DNA from: Atribacter laminatus
GTDB taxonomy: Bacteria; Atribacterota; Atribacteria; Atribacterales; Atribacteraceae
Direction: 5' to 3'
Length of the DNA: 64,000 bases
NCBI RefSeq assembly: GCF_015775515.1
Contig: NZ_CP065383.1
Span: 2,046,001 to 2,110,000 of the forward strand
In this document: one piece after another, positions 54,514-63,755 of the stretch
How the letters are laid out: every line of letters starts with the position of its first letter
Position numbering within the stretch: the first letter of the stretch is position 1
Notes under the pieces: generated by a model
Database searches by the model: none
Seen by the model: the letters and a program-made list of their open reading frames with translations, nothing else
What the model was told of the DNA's origin: nothing
Made by a program: the position numbers and the translations under genes

Positions 54514-57237
54514 ATGGAAAAGAAAAATATCCCGATTAAAACCATCATTATTCTTATGTTTGTAATACTAATGATAACAATTTCCGCCCTCATCGGATAT
54601 ATCGTCTATTCAAACTGGTCGTCTTCAATAAAACAATTTATAACCATTATGGTGAAAGATTTGAATGATGAGATTTACCATCAGGTGGAAACCTTTATAT
54701 ATGTGCCCGAACATATCAACCAGGTTAATAAAAGCTTCATCGAGGATGGTGTTGTTGATTTAAGGAATGTAGTTGAAAGAGAAAGTTATTTTGTTGGAGT
54801 ATTGGAAAACCACAGCTCACAATCGATCTATAGCTTTAGTTACGGAACTGAGCAAGGTGAGTATTATGGAGCTCGGAGAAACATAAACAATGTCATTGAA
54901 ATAATGAGGAATGACGTTAGTACTAATGGACATTCCTGGTATTATTCAGTTAATGAAGATAAAACTGCAGGTGAACGAGTGGTCGATGCTGGAAAATTTG
55001 ACCCCCGGACCCGAGATTGGTATAAAGCAGCAAAAAAAACTGGGAAAGCAGTATTTTCACCGATATACAAGCATTTTGTAATGAATGACCTAACCGTATC
55101 GGTTGCTATGCCAATTTATAATAAGGAGAGGGAATTACAAGGAGTATTAGGTTCTCATGTTACATTATCAAGAATCAACAACTACTTGCAGGAAATTGTC
55201 CTGGATAAAAATGCCTATGCTCTTATTGTCGAGAAAGATACCGGTTATTTAGTTGCAAACTCATTCGAAATGGCTAACTTTACATTTCTTGAAGATGGAA
55301 GCATAAAAAGAGCCACGATCCAAGAAATAGAGAATCAAGCCATAACTCGAGCCCGAGAAAAATATAATATCGCTGAAAATAATAGTTTCGAAGTTGAAAC
55401 CGGAGAAGATCGATTATTTGTTAATGTTTTAGAATTTAAAAAAGAAGGATTAGATTGGCTGATTTTAACTGCTATACCGGAAAGTTTATTCTTGCCAGTA
55501 GTAATAGAAAATATGAGATTAACCTTAATCCTGGCGATAACAGCCGTATTATTATCATTATTCATCTACCATAAGGTCGTCAAGAGTTACTTGAAACCTA
55601 TTGAAAGTTTAATCGAGACCACCGCTCAATTTTCTCATGGCGACTTCTCCAAGAGGGTCCCTATTATGAGAAATGATGAAATAGGAGGAATTTCGAGGTC
55701 ATTTAATGAGATGGCAGATACTTTGCAGACACTTTTTCATTCTCTGGAAGTTCAGGTGAAAAAACGGACCCATGAGCTGGAAGAAGCGAATAATGCTTTG
55801 AAGGAAAGTAAAGATCAACTGTACCTGATTTTAGATTCAACAGCCGAGGGAATCTACGGTATCGATAAGAATGGTAATTGTATATTTTGTAACACAAGCA
55901 GCTTGGAAATGTTGGGTTATAAAAGTCATGATGAACTGATTGGGAAGAATATGCATTGGCAGATTCATCATAGTCATCGAGACGGGACTCCAATGCCCAT
56001 CGAAGACTGCAAGATTTTTAAAGCATTAAAAACTGGAAATGGTACCCGTGCTGATGATGAAGTATTTTGGAAAGCCGATGGAACCAGCCTTGCCGTTGAA
56101 TACCATTCCTATCCTCAGTTTAAAGATGGAGAGTTGGTTGGTGCTGTAGTAACTTTTTTGGATAATACTGAGCGAAAAAGAAATGAAGACTATATTAAAT
56201 ATTTAAGTTACCACGACTCGTTGACCGGGCTTTATAATCGAATGTTTTTTGAGGAAGAAATGAGGCGGTTAAATACTGAAAGAAGCCTTCCTTTATCAAT
56301 CATTTTCGGCGACGTTAATGGGTTGAAATTGACTAACGATATCTTTGGCCATACTGCCGGTGATGAGCTTTTGAGGAAAACCGCTGAGATATTAAGAAAA
56401 GTTTGCCGGGAAGAAGATATTATAGCTCGATTGGGTGGAGATGAATTTGCAATTTTGCTGCCAAAAACCAGCACTCAGGTTGCTCAGAAAATTATTGAGA
56501 GGATAAAAAATGAATTTTCGAAAGAACCTATAGGTGTCATTAAATATTGCATGTCAATGGGATATGATACCAAGGTCAAGGTAGGCAAGAGCATCGAAAG
56601 AACTTTGGAAAATGCTGAGGATATGATGTACAAGGAGAAAATGCTCAATCGGAAAACCATTGATTCCAGCATGATTCATACCATTATTGAAACCTTGCAC
56701 AATTTTAGTGAACGAGAAAAGCAACATTCGATCAACGTAAGTGAATTATGTCAAAACATCGGTCGGGCAATGAAATTACCCGATCCGGAAATTCGAAAAC
56801 TGAAAGAAGCCGGATATTTACATGATATCGGGAAAATAGTTTTAAATAATGAAATTCTCAAGAAAAAAGAGAAATTAACCGAAGAAGAAAAAAAGGAAAT
56901 GCAACAGCATCCGGTTGTTGGGTATAGGATTTTAAATTTGTTTGGCGAAACCTTGGATATAGCTGAAGGCGTTCTCCACCACCATGAAGGGTGGGATGGA
57001 TCGGGTTATCCAAAAGGCTTGAAAGGCGAAGAAATTCCCAAATTGGCAAGAATTATTAAGGTAGCCGAAAGTTACGATTCGATGGTAAACAAACATCAAT
57101 ACCATCATATGAGCCATGAGGAAGCATTAAAAGAAATTGAAGCAAAATCAGGAATACTCTATGACCCAGAAATTGTGAAGATATTTGTCCAGACTATGAA
57201 GGACGACCAACTATCACCATCTGAAAAATATAAATAA
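54514..57237 (+). CDS. Cache-HAMP-PAS-GGDEF-HD-GYP c-di-GMP regulator
   Basis: A 907-residue membrane sensor. Order: first membrane helix (IIILMFVILMITISALIGYI), extracytoplasmic dCache sensor (DPRTRDWYKAAKKTG), second helix near residue 340, HAMP, coiled coil, PAS (about 435-550), GGDEF (intact GGDEF at about residue 641) and HD-GYP (HDIGK near 770, GSGYPKGLKG near 830). It could both make and degrade cyclic di-GMP in response to a small external ligand. The ATG at 54514 follows AAGGAAAG; a longer frame from 54319 adds 65 residues unlike any sensor start. It stands alone. Confidence 0.9.
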   Translation: MEKKNIPIKTIIILMFVILMITISALIGYIVYSNWSSSIKQFITIMVKDLNDEIYHQVETFIYVPEHINQVNKSFIEDGVVDLRNVVERESYFVGVLENHSSQSIYSFSYGTEQGEYYGARRNINNVIEIMRNDVSTNGHSWYYSVNEDKTAGERVVDAGKFDPRTRDWYKAAKKTGKAVFSPIYKHFVMNDLTVSVAMPIYNKERELQGVLGSHVTLSRINNYLQEIVLDKNAYALIVEKDTGYLVANSFEMANFTFLEDGSIKRATIQEIENQAITRAREKYNIAENNSFEVETGEDRLFVNVLEFKKEGLDWLILTAIPESLFLPVVIENMRLTLILAITAVLLSLFIYHKVVKSYLKPIESLIETTAQFSHGDFSKRVPIMRNDEIGGISRSFNEMADTLQTLFHSLEVQVKKRTHELEEANNALKESKDQLYLILDSTAEGIYGIDKNGNCIFCNTSSLEMLGYKSHDELIGKNMHWQIHHSHRDGTPMPIEDCKIFKALKTGNGTRADDEVFWKADGTSLAVEYHSYPQFKDGELVGAVVTFLDNTERKRNEDYIKYLSYHDSLTGLYNRMFFEEEMRRLNTERSLPLSIIFGDVNGLKLTNDIFGHTAGDELLRKTAEILRKVCREEDIIARLGGDEFAILLPKTSTQVAQKIIERIKNEFSKEPIGVIKYCMSMGYDTKVKVGKSIERTLENAEDMMYKEKMLNRKTIDSSMIHTIIETLHNFSEREKQHSINVSELCQNIGRAMKLPDPEIRKLKEAGYLHDIGKIVLNNEILKKKEKLTEEEKKEMQQHPVVGYRILNLFGETLDIAEGVLHHHEGWDGSGYPKGLKGEEIPKLARIIKVAESYDSMVNKHQYHHMSHEEALKEIEAKSGILYDPEIVKIFVQTMKDDQLSPSEKYK

Positions 57238-57402
57238 ATTTTTAAAAAAAGGAATGCTTCATTAACTTATTTTGGTGACAAAATTTTTTCCTCATTTTTC
57301 CTCGACTGGCTACGACTGAAGATGATAAATTATAATATATATAGAGGAATGTATAGATTGGGAAAAATGGCTATAAATTTTTAATCAAGGAGATCACTTA
57401 CT

Positions 57403-58350
57403 ATGAGGGATCAAGTTATTCGAGCTATTCGAAGAAATCATCCCGACTATGTTCCTTTGATCATCTGGAACCAAGACTATGATCAATCGGATATTGTTTA
57501 TGGAGAAATACAAAAACATTTTTTAGGAGAAAACCGAGACTACTCGGAATGGGGCTTTTTTTGGTCAAGGAAAGACGAGACCATGGGTCAACCGCGAGAC
57601 CCCTTGATTACAGATTGGAATGAGATCGATAAACTTGAGCCACCACTTTTGGACTTACCCGGTCGATTTGATGAGCTCTTTGAAAAGAAAAAGACCTATC
57701 CGGAAAAATTTCTCATGGCCAGTTTGGCTTTGTCGGGATTTACCACGATGACTTTTTTAGCCCGCTTTGAAGAAGTATTGATTCATTTGTCCACCCAATC
57801 TCGACTACTGGAGCGATTGATCGATGTGGTGTTTGGTTTTGAAGAAAATTTAATACAGGAAGTCTCGAAATGTGGTGTGGATGCTATTGCTTTTTTGGAT
57901 GATTGGGGCACTCAAAACGGTTTGATGATTTCTCCTGATCAGTGGAGAAAAATTTTCAAACCTCGATACCAGAAACAGTTTGATTTAGCTCACCAACAAG
58001 GGATGTATGTTTATTTTCATACTTGCGGATATATTTACCCGATCATTGCAGATTTTATCGAGATTGGAGTCGATGTTCTCAATATCAGTCAACCCAATCT
58101 CTATGATATTCCCCAAATGGGAAGAGATTTTGGGGGAAAGGTTTGTTTTTGTTGTCCAGTGAGTTATCAAACTACCGGAATATCAGGAAATCCTTCAGAA
58201 ATTGAACAATATACCGAATATTTATTTGAACACCTGGGCAGGTTTAATGGAGGATTGATTGGTTACGCTGAAGAATATCATTCGATTGGAATGAGCGAGG
58301 AGAACTATCAAGCCAGCATTCAAGGATTTAAGAAATTACGCTATGTATAA
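57403..58350 (+). CDS. Uroporphyrinogen decarboxylase-like protein
   Basis: A 315-residue URO-D superfamily (PF01208) protein. The TIM-barrel segments FLDDWGTQNGLMISPDQWRK and YFHTCGYIYPIIADFIEIGV with NISQPN are typical of the branch related to MtaA/CmuA methyltransferases and sugar-operon URO-D proteins, not of haem URO-D itself. The TCG motif may bind zinc. Substrate unknown; a corrinoid- or methyl-transfer role is possible. The ATG at 57403 follows AAGGAGAT by about 10 nt. The dprA-like gene begins 51 nt downstream. Confidence 0.82.
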   Translation: MRDQVIRAIRRNHPDYVPLIIWNQDYDQSDIVYGEIQKHFLGENRDYSEWGFFWSRKDETMGQPRDPLITDWNEIDKLEPPLLDLPGRFDELFEKKKTYPEKFLMASLALSGFTTMTFLARFEEVLIHLSTQSRLLERLIDVVFGFEENLIQEVSKCGVDAIAFLDDWGTQNGLMISPDQWRKIFKPRYQKQFDLAHQQGMYVYFHTCGYIYPIIADFIEIGVDVLNISQPNLYDIPQMGRDFGGKVCFCCPVSYQTTGISGNPSEIEQYTEYLFEHLGRFNGGLIGYAEEYHSIGMSEENYQASIQGFKKLRYV

Positions 58351-58401
58351 AGAAAAAGGAAGCAGCGCTTTTTTTTAAGTTAAAAAAACGAGGTCATAGA
58401 T

Positions 58402-59298
58402 ATGATTGGTGTTTCTCAAGAAGCTGCCTATTGGGTGGCAATTGCTCACCTTCCAAATTGGAGCAGAGAAAAAATCAATAATTTTTTTGACCGATTATTG
58501 AGGAATCATTTTGCTTTTCATGACTTTTTTGCTTTGAAACCCGAAGAATGGGAAAGTCTTTTTCATTTTTCCCGAGAAGAAATAGTAATTTTTCAATCAT
58601 TACAAGAAAAACTTCCGTATTATACAATCATTACCCAAAAAATCTCTGAACAAGGCTTTGATATTATCCCAGTTCATTCCAATTTTTATTCAGTGCATTT
58701 ACGAGAAAAACTGGGAAAATCTCATGCTCCGACTCTCTTTTATACCAAAGGAAACACTGATCTTTTTAATGCACCTGCAGCATGTATTTTAGGCTCGAAC
58801 CGCAGTTCGGGAAATGGGCTCATATTTATACAGAACCTTATTCGACGTTTTGTCCGAGAAGAAGTTGCTTTGATAACCAGCTTTGAACCTGGTTATCATC
58901 GTTATATTCTCAATTTATGCCTTCAATTTGGAGGGCGAGTATTAGTTATACTGGACCAGGGAGTTCTGTCGTTAAAAAGACCGCTGGATGATTTCGATCA
59001 ATACGTTATGAATGGCCAAGTGCTATTCCTCAGCACTATCTTTCCAAAAAATAACAATGGGAAGAAGTGGGCTTTGCAGAGGGATTTACTGCAATATGGA
59101 TTAGCTAAGGACATCTACATTGCTGACGCTCTTGAGAAAAGACAAATATGGCGGTGGATTTTGAGAGGATTAAGGCAAAATAAGACCTTTTTTGTCAGAT
59201 ATCCCGAAGAAAACGAAAAAAGCGCCAATCGTTTTTTTATCGCTAATGGCGCGGTTCCAGTTGATCTCAATGGAAGAATTATCAATAAATCTGATTGA
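58402..59298 (+). CDS. Divergent DprA/Smf-like protein
   Basis: A 298-residue protein resembling DprA, which loads RecA on single-stranded DNA taken up in transformation. Landmarks are the N-terminal helical domain, PTLFYTKGNTDLFNAPAACI with LGSNRSSGNG (normally L-x-G-x-R-x-x-S-x-x-G), and the CLQFGGRVLVILDQGVL strand. The usual C-terminal winged helix seems reduced. The ATG at 58402 has GAGG upstream. Sequence is diverged, so function may differ. Confidence 0.72.
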   Translation: MIGVSQEAAYWVAIAHLPNWSREKINNFFDRLLRNHFAFHDFFALKPEEWESLFHFSREEIVIFQSLQEKLPYYTIITQKISEQGFDIIPVHSNFYSVHLREKLGKSHAPTLFYTKGNTDLFNAPAACILGSNRSSGNGLIFIQNLIRRFVREEVALITSFEPGYHRYILNLCLQFGGRVLVILDQGVLSLKRPLDDFDQYVMNGQVLFLSTIFPKNNNGKKWALQRDLLQYGLAKDIYIADALEKRQIWRWILRGLRQNKTFFVRYPEENEKSANRFFIANGAVPVDLNGRIINKSD

Positions 59299-59322
59299 TA
59301 AATATTTACAGGAGGTTTAATT

Positions 59323-60012
59323 ATGATGCATCCAAGAAACAAATTTCTCTCTTATTTCTGGATAATTTCTTTGACTTTATTGTTAGTGATAATAAGTTTT
59401 CCTGTTAATGGAAAGGAACTTGTCGGACTTCCTCAAATTGAACTCAATGATAATGATTTAATCTCAGCTATAGTCGATCGCCAAGCAGAGCGGCAGTTTT
59501 CAACTGAACCAATAGCGCTGAAGGACTTGGCTCTAATTCTCTGGGCGGGAAATGGAATAAAAAGCCCTCAGGTTGATAGCGTTTCTCATGCTACTCGAAC
59601 CATTCCCTCAGCCATGGGAATCTATCCCATTGATGTATATGTATTTGCCATACAGGTTGAAGGCCTCCCATCCGGCATTTACCTGTACATGCCGGATAAA
59701 CATGCCCTCCAAGAAATACCGAGCATCAATGTGGCTGAAGCATTAACCAAAATAACCAATCAAAGAGCAGTTCAGAATGCCTCTGTGGTTTTTTTAATCG
59801 CTTTTCATCAAGAAAAGTCTTCCCGAATGAATGAAAAGTTCGCTTACTTTGAAGCTGGCGAAGTGGCTCAAAATATCAGTTTGATGACAGTAGAGCGTGA
59901 GCTGGGAAGCTATGTTATTGGTATGTATTACCAAGAAAAGATAATCGAGGTTCTTAAAGAAGAAAATATTGAACCGATTGTATTGATGGCGGTGGGAAAA
60001 CCATTGCTATAA
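59323..60012 (+). CDS. Exported SagB-type nitroreductase
   Basis: A 229-residue nitroreductase-fold protein of the SagB/ThcOx type. Family segments: AIVDRQAERQFSTEPIALKD near the N-terminus, LILWAGNGI, ATRTIPSAMGIYPIDVYVFA, and FEAGEVAQNISLM. An N-terminal signal peptide (ISLTLLLVIISFPVNG) suggests export, unusual for a flavin enzyme because flavoproteins rarely leave unfolded. A lipoprotein anchor is not seen. AGGAGG lies 7 nt before the ATG at 59323. It ends at a shared terminator. Confidence 0.8.
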   Translation: MMHPRNKFLSYFWIISLTLLLVIISFPVNGKELVGLPQIELNDNDLISAIVDRQAERQFSTEPIALKDLALILWAGNGIKSPQVDSVSHATRTIPSAMGIYPIDVYVFAIQVEGLPSGIYLYMPDKHALQEIPSINVAEALTKITNQRAVQNASVVFLIAFHQEKSSRMNEKFAYFEAGEVAQNISLMTVERELGSYVIGMYYQEKIIEVLKEENIEPIVLMAVGKPLL

Positions 60013-60022
60013 GGTGTGGAAT

Positions 60023-60072
60023 AAAAAAAACCGCGGTTTAAGACTCATTTCCTTCTTGACCGCGGTTTTTTT
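60023..60072. terminator. Bidirectional terminator
   Basis: AAAAAAAACCGCGGT (60023-60037) and its inverted partner ACCGCGGTTTTTTT (60059-60072) flank a 21-nt loop. A-rich and T-rich ends make it a rho-independent terminator in both directions, serving the convergent nitroreductase and sugar-binding genes. Confidence 0.85.
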
Positions 60073-60080
60073 AATGATTT

Positions 60081-61067
60081 TTACCGGATATAATCTTTAG
60101 AGAGAACTTCAATTTGTTCAATTTTTTCCGGGCTATCGATCAGAAATCCACCGGTTTTTACGGTTGGTAAGAAACCGTAAAGTTTGTAATGATAGAGGAC
60201 CAATACACCATAGAAACCGGCAAGATATTGTTGTGAATCAATTGCAGCAGTCATGTAGCCTTCTTTTAACCCAACCAGCGTTCCTGGGGTCATATCGAAA
60301 CCACCAGCAATGACTTCACCAGGCTGTCTTCCAACCGCTTTCAAGGCATCAGTTAAACGATCAGTTACGATTCCGCCCAAACCGATTATAAAGGTGGCTT
60401 CGGGATGGGAAATGAGATAAGAAGTCAACCTTTGCTCAACGGTAGTCATTTCCAAGCCACCGGCATCGATGATTTCTGATGAAGTGATGCCAAATTCTTC
60501 CATAGCCTTTTTAACACCATCGGAACGAACGACACCGTACATCGCTCCTGGAACTTCAACTGACATCGCTACATGAGCTTGGCTGAGGTCTAATCCTTTC
60601 TTTTTCCCTTCTTCAAAGAGCCGCATTGCCAAATCATAACCGGCTTTAAATTCATCCTGCCCAATATAAGTTAAGCGTGAGTTTCCTCTATCACCTTCGG
60701 TATCATCATTATCGATGGCTACTACCGGAATACCTTTGGCTAAAGCCTCTTCCACTAATTTATCCCAAACCGTATCATCATTAATGACCAGGGCAATTCC
60801 ATCAACATTCATAGCAACTGCTTCTTGCATCCTTTTTTGTTGTAGGGCAAGATCACCACCAACCAAATCGAAATCCACTTTGCAGTTGAGCAATTTTGCT
60901 GCATCCTGAGCCCCTTTAACGACGACTGCCCAAAAGGGGTCGTCACCTCCGTGGGTTACAAAGCGGAAATACAACTCTCCTGGTTCACTTTCCTGGGCAT
61001 AGACTGCCGTTCCCAAAACCAAAGCCAACACAAGAAAGAGTGAAATAACGATAAATTTTTTAAGCAT
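60081..61067 (-). CDS. Orphan sugar-binding protein (RbsB type)
   Basis: A 328-residue periplasmic binding protein. Signal peptide MLKKFIVISLFLVLALVLGT is cleaved near VYAQ. Fold landmarks: RFVTHGGDDPFWAVVVKGAQ, NVDGIALVINDDTVW, GIPVVAIDNDD, YIGQDEFKAGYDLA and VIAGGFDMTPGT, as in ribose or autoinducer-binding proteins. No permease or ATPase lies next to it, so it must work with a transporter elsewhere or as a chemoreceptor ligand-binder. GGGGGG-A-TAAG lies before the ATG at 61067. It differs clearly from the binding protein at 35624. Confidence 0.88.
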   Translation of the reverse strand: MLKKFIVISLFLVLALVLGTAVYAQESEPGELYFRFVTHGGDDPFWAVVVKGAQDAAKLLNCKVDFDLVGGDLALQQKRMQEAVAMNVDGIALVINDDTVWDKLVEEALAKGIPVVAIDNDDTEGDRGNSRLTYIGQDEFKAGYDLAMRLFEEGKKKGLDLSQAHVAMSVEVPGAMYGVVRSDGVKKAMEEFGITSSEIIDAGGLEMTTVEQRLTSYLISHPEATFIIGLGGIVTDRLTDALKAVGRQPGEVIAGGFDMTPGTLVGLKEGYMTAAIDSQQYLAGFYGVLVLYHYKLYGFLPTVKTGGFLIDSPEKIEQIEVLSKDYIR

Positions 61068-61235
61068 TCTTATCCCCCCTAACTATTGATATTTATTATT
61101 GTGCCATATTTTCATTTTTTTGCAAACCTGGGAATAATGGAAAGCCAGGAGACGAGGGCAAGATAAAGAGGACTGACTACTTGTTATAGCGGTATGTCCC
61201 TTTTAAATATTTTCAAGCTTCGCTATAATAAATAT

Positions 61236-61901
61236 ATGTGTGGTCGATTTGCCCTGATTATTACTCCGGCGGAATTAGAAAAAATATTTGGATTGAGATT
61301 GGATGAGGAATTCAATCCCCGATATAATATTGCTCCCAGCCAAACTGTGCCAGTAATTACCTATCAAGAAAAAGATAAAAAGAAAAAGATTTCTATCATG
61401 AAATGGGGGTTAGTTCCATCTTGGGCCAAAGATCCCTCGATCGGAGATCGGATGATTAATGCCCGTTCCGAAACCATTCAAGAAAAACCTTCTTTTCGCA
61501 GCGCTTTTCAGAGGAGAAGAGCACTAATACCCACCAGTGGTTTTTTTGAATGGAAGCAAGAAGGAAATGCCAAAAATCCCTATTTTATTGGAATGCAAGA
61601 AATGGAAACCTTTGCTTTTGCTGGTTTATGGGAAAGATGGGTGCACGATAATAATTTTTTAGAAACATTTACTATACTAACCACCGAAGCAAATAAATTG
61701 ATCCATCCAATCCACAACCGCATGCCGGTAATTATACCGGAAAAAGCTTACGATAGGTGGCTTAGTCCTTCTACTGAGCTTTCTCATTTAATCCCCCTAT
61801 TAGCACCTTATTCCGAAAATAAAATGGAAGCCTACCCCATATCAAAATTGGTTAACAACCCCAAAAACGATGTTCCTGAAATTCTAGAAAGATTTAGATA
61901 A
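61236..61901 (+). CDS. SRAP-domain abasic-site protein (YedK/HMCES)
   Basis: A 221-residue SRAP protein that covalently traps abasic sites in single-stranded DNA through Cys2. The start at 61236 is fixed by this chemistry: MCGRFAL must be the true N-terminus so Cys2 becomes the free end after Met removal. Other conserved parts: NPRYNIAPSQ, MKWGLVPSWAKD, NARSET, IPTSGFFEWK with the catalytic Glu, and HNRMPVII with the catalytic His. A frame open from 61194 adds 14 residues that would block the chemistry. Confidence 0.9.
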   Translation: MCGRFALIITPAELEKIFGLRLDEEFNPRYNIAPSQTVPVITYQEKDKKKKISIMKWGLVPSWAKDPSIGDRMINARSETIQEKPSFRSAFQRRRALIPTSGFFEWKQEGNAKNPYFIGMQEMETFAFAGLWERWVHDNNFLETFTILTTEANKLIHPIHNRMPVIIPEKAYDRWLSPSTELSHLIPLLAPYSENKMEAYPISKLVNNPKNDVPEILERFR

Positions 61902-62638
61902 TGTTTAACACCCTTTTTTTAGAACTGTCCCCCCCAATTCCATTTCTCGAAACCTAATGGAGATGAAAACCTAAGATTCGACTTGTGTGCCTTGGCAGGT
62001 TGCTTCATTAATCGAGTGTGATAAAGGCTGAGGGGGCGATAGGGAGAGGGGGTGAATGAAAGAAGAATTAAAGGATAAAAGAAAAAATTAAAAGATGAGG
62101 ACCTCACGATGAAAAGTACCAATCCGGAGAGCACCTTTTTTAAAAGTCTTTGGTAGGGGTTTAATTTATCATGCCCAAGTTAAATCCGTCATTGCGAGGA
62201 GGTCAATAGTATTTTGGTTGAACGACGTGGCAATCTCATTTAGAAAAATATTTTTATTGATATTCCTTTCTCATTTTCTGAGAATAACCAGGAAAAACCG
62301 AAAAACACCCTCCCCGTCGCAAATCGGTACCCCTCCAAGGAGGGAATTGTTGAATTCATTCTTCCTCGTTTTTGTTTGTTCGCTTTTTTTATTCATTTCT
62401 GATTTTTGGTTAGATATTTTTGCTTCATAGTAGCACCAAATGAGAATGAAAATACCTATTCATAGGCGTCATTCTGAGGAGTCCGGTATATTTTACCGGA
62501 CAAAGTGAGAATCTCATTCTTTTAAAGTTTCTATAAAGAAAAAATTTAAAAAGATGAGACCGTCAATCTATTTTTAGAAACAGTTTATGAAATGAGATTC
62601 AAATAATAAAATATTTTAAAAATAAAGGAGGAAAGTCA
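61902..62638. repeat. Repeat-filled intergenic stretch
   Basis: Noncoding. In order: a decayed composite repeat (GATTCGACTTGTGTGCCTTG, 61975-62018), a GATAAAGGCTGAGGGGGCGA unit (62022-62053), a GTCATTGCGAGGAGG...CGACGTGGCAATCTC hairpin (62192-62237), an inverted CACCCTCCCCG...GGAATTGTTGAATTC unit (62304-62357), and a GTCATTCTGAGGAGTCCGGT...GAGAATCTC hairpin (62468-62518). Confidence 0.75.
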
Positions 62639-62947
62639 ATGACCAGCCGAAAAACCTGGACTGAAGAAATTGAAGTCAATGCCCGCGACATAATTGAAAA
62701 AATTAAGGAACTTATTCAAGAAGGGAATGTCCGGCGATTAATTATTAAAAAAGAAAATGGTGATCTTCTTTTAGAAGTTCCCTTAACTGCAGGTGTGGTT
62801 GCTGGAGGATTAGTAACCTTAGTAGCTCCGGTTCTAGCAGCACTGGGAGCAATGGCAGCTCTTTTAACCAAAGTAAAGTTTGAAATTGTAAGAGTCAAAG
62901 AAGAAAATACTGATGATAAGAAAGATGATGAAGATAAAGAACAATAA
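62639..62947 (+). CDS. DUF4342 protein
   Basis: A 102-residue protein matching DUF4342: an N-terminal helical part (IEVNARDIIEKIKELIQEGN), strands VRRLIIKKENGDLLLEVPLT, then a glycine- and alanine-rich hydrophobic stretch (AGVVAGGLVTLVAPVLAALG) that may be a membrane segment, and an acidic tail. Function unknown. AGGAGG lies upstream of the ATG at 62639. A flavodoxin-like gene follows after 25 nt, probably the same operon. Confidence 0.85.
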   Translation: MTSRKTWTEEIEVNARDIIEKIKELIQEGNVRRLIIKKENGDLLLEVPLTAGVVAGGLVTLVAPVLAALGAMAALLTKVKFEIVRVKEENTDDKKDDEDKEQ

Positions 62948-62972
62948 ATGATAACCAGGAGGGAAAAGTTTA

Positions 62973-63485
62973 ATGGCTTCAACGAAAATCAAGAGCTTAG
63001 TTTGCTATTATTCACTGGATGGGAATTCTCGGCATATTGCTAAAGCAATTCAACAGAAACTTGATGCTGATATTTTAGAGTTGCGAATTAAAAGTCCCTA
63101 TAAATATAAAGGTTTTTTAAAATATTTTGTTGGTGGTATGCAGGTCATTTTTCGCAGCCGACCTCCTCTTCTCCCTCTGGGAAAAGACTTCCGGGATTAC
63201 CAACTGATTATTTTTGGGACTCCAGTATGGGCGGGAAGCTATGCGCCGGCGTTTCGGACACTTTTTAACTCTATAGAATTCAAAAAGAAAAAAATAGCCT
63301 TGTTTGCTTGTTGTGGGGGGAAAGCTGGGAAAACGTTTGATAATTTTAAAAAGGTTTTAAAAGGGAATGAGTTTTTAGGAGAGATAGAGTTTCAAGAACC
63401 ATTAAAAAAAGATTCAAATGGAGCCAAGGAAAAAGCCCAACGCTGGGCTCAGGAAATGCACGGAAAGGCAAAAAGTGATTCCTGA
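62973..63485 (+). CDS. Flavodoxin-like protein
   Basis: A 170-residue flavodoxin-fold protein. FMN phosphate-binding loop region YYSLDGNSRHIAKAI, later strand LIIFGTPVWAGSYAPAFRTL and FACCGGKAGKTFDN fit the flavodoxin_4/flavodoxin_5 type. It would carry electrons between reductases in the cytoplasm. AGGAGGG lies about 9 nt before the ATG at 62973. Following DUF4342 in the same operon. Confidence 0.87.
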   Translation: MASTKIKSLVCYYSLDGNSRHIAKAIQQKLDADILELRIKSPYKYKGFLKYFVGGMQVIFRSRPPLLPLGKDFRDYQLIIFGTPVWAGSYAPAFRTLFNSIEFKKKKIALFACCGGKAGKTFDNFKKVLKGNEFLGEIEFQEPLKKDSNGAKEKAQRWAQEMHGKAKSDS

Positions 63486-63489
63486 GGAA

Positions 63490-63705
63490 ACCGTGACTTT
63501 CTTCTCCCTTGATGGGAGAAGGTGGGGATGAGGTGAAAACCAAGAATTCGACATGCCATGGCATGTCGCTACATTAATCGGGCTCAATAAATTGCGCCCC
63601 TACATTTTAAATTCTTTTGTGGTGGCTTGATATATTATGCCCGTGAATCTCCAATGTAGAATAATTTAAAAATAAATAAATAAATAAAGGAAGAAAATTG
63701 CTTTG
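63490..63705. repeat. Composite palindromic repeat, inverted copy
   Basis: CTTCTCCCTTGATGGGAGAA and GGTGGGGATGAGG (63500-63533), then the perfect palindrome CGACATGCCATGGCATGTCG (63549-63568), CTACATTAAT and GCGCCCCTACATTTTAAATT, ending near GATATATTATGCCCGTG. This is the 21525 element in the other orientation. Confidence 0.8.
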
Positions 63706-63755
63706 TGAATAAAGAAGAACGAAAAAGTATTTATTTAAAAGGCAGGGGTTCAGAT

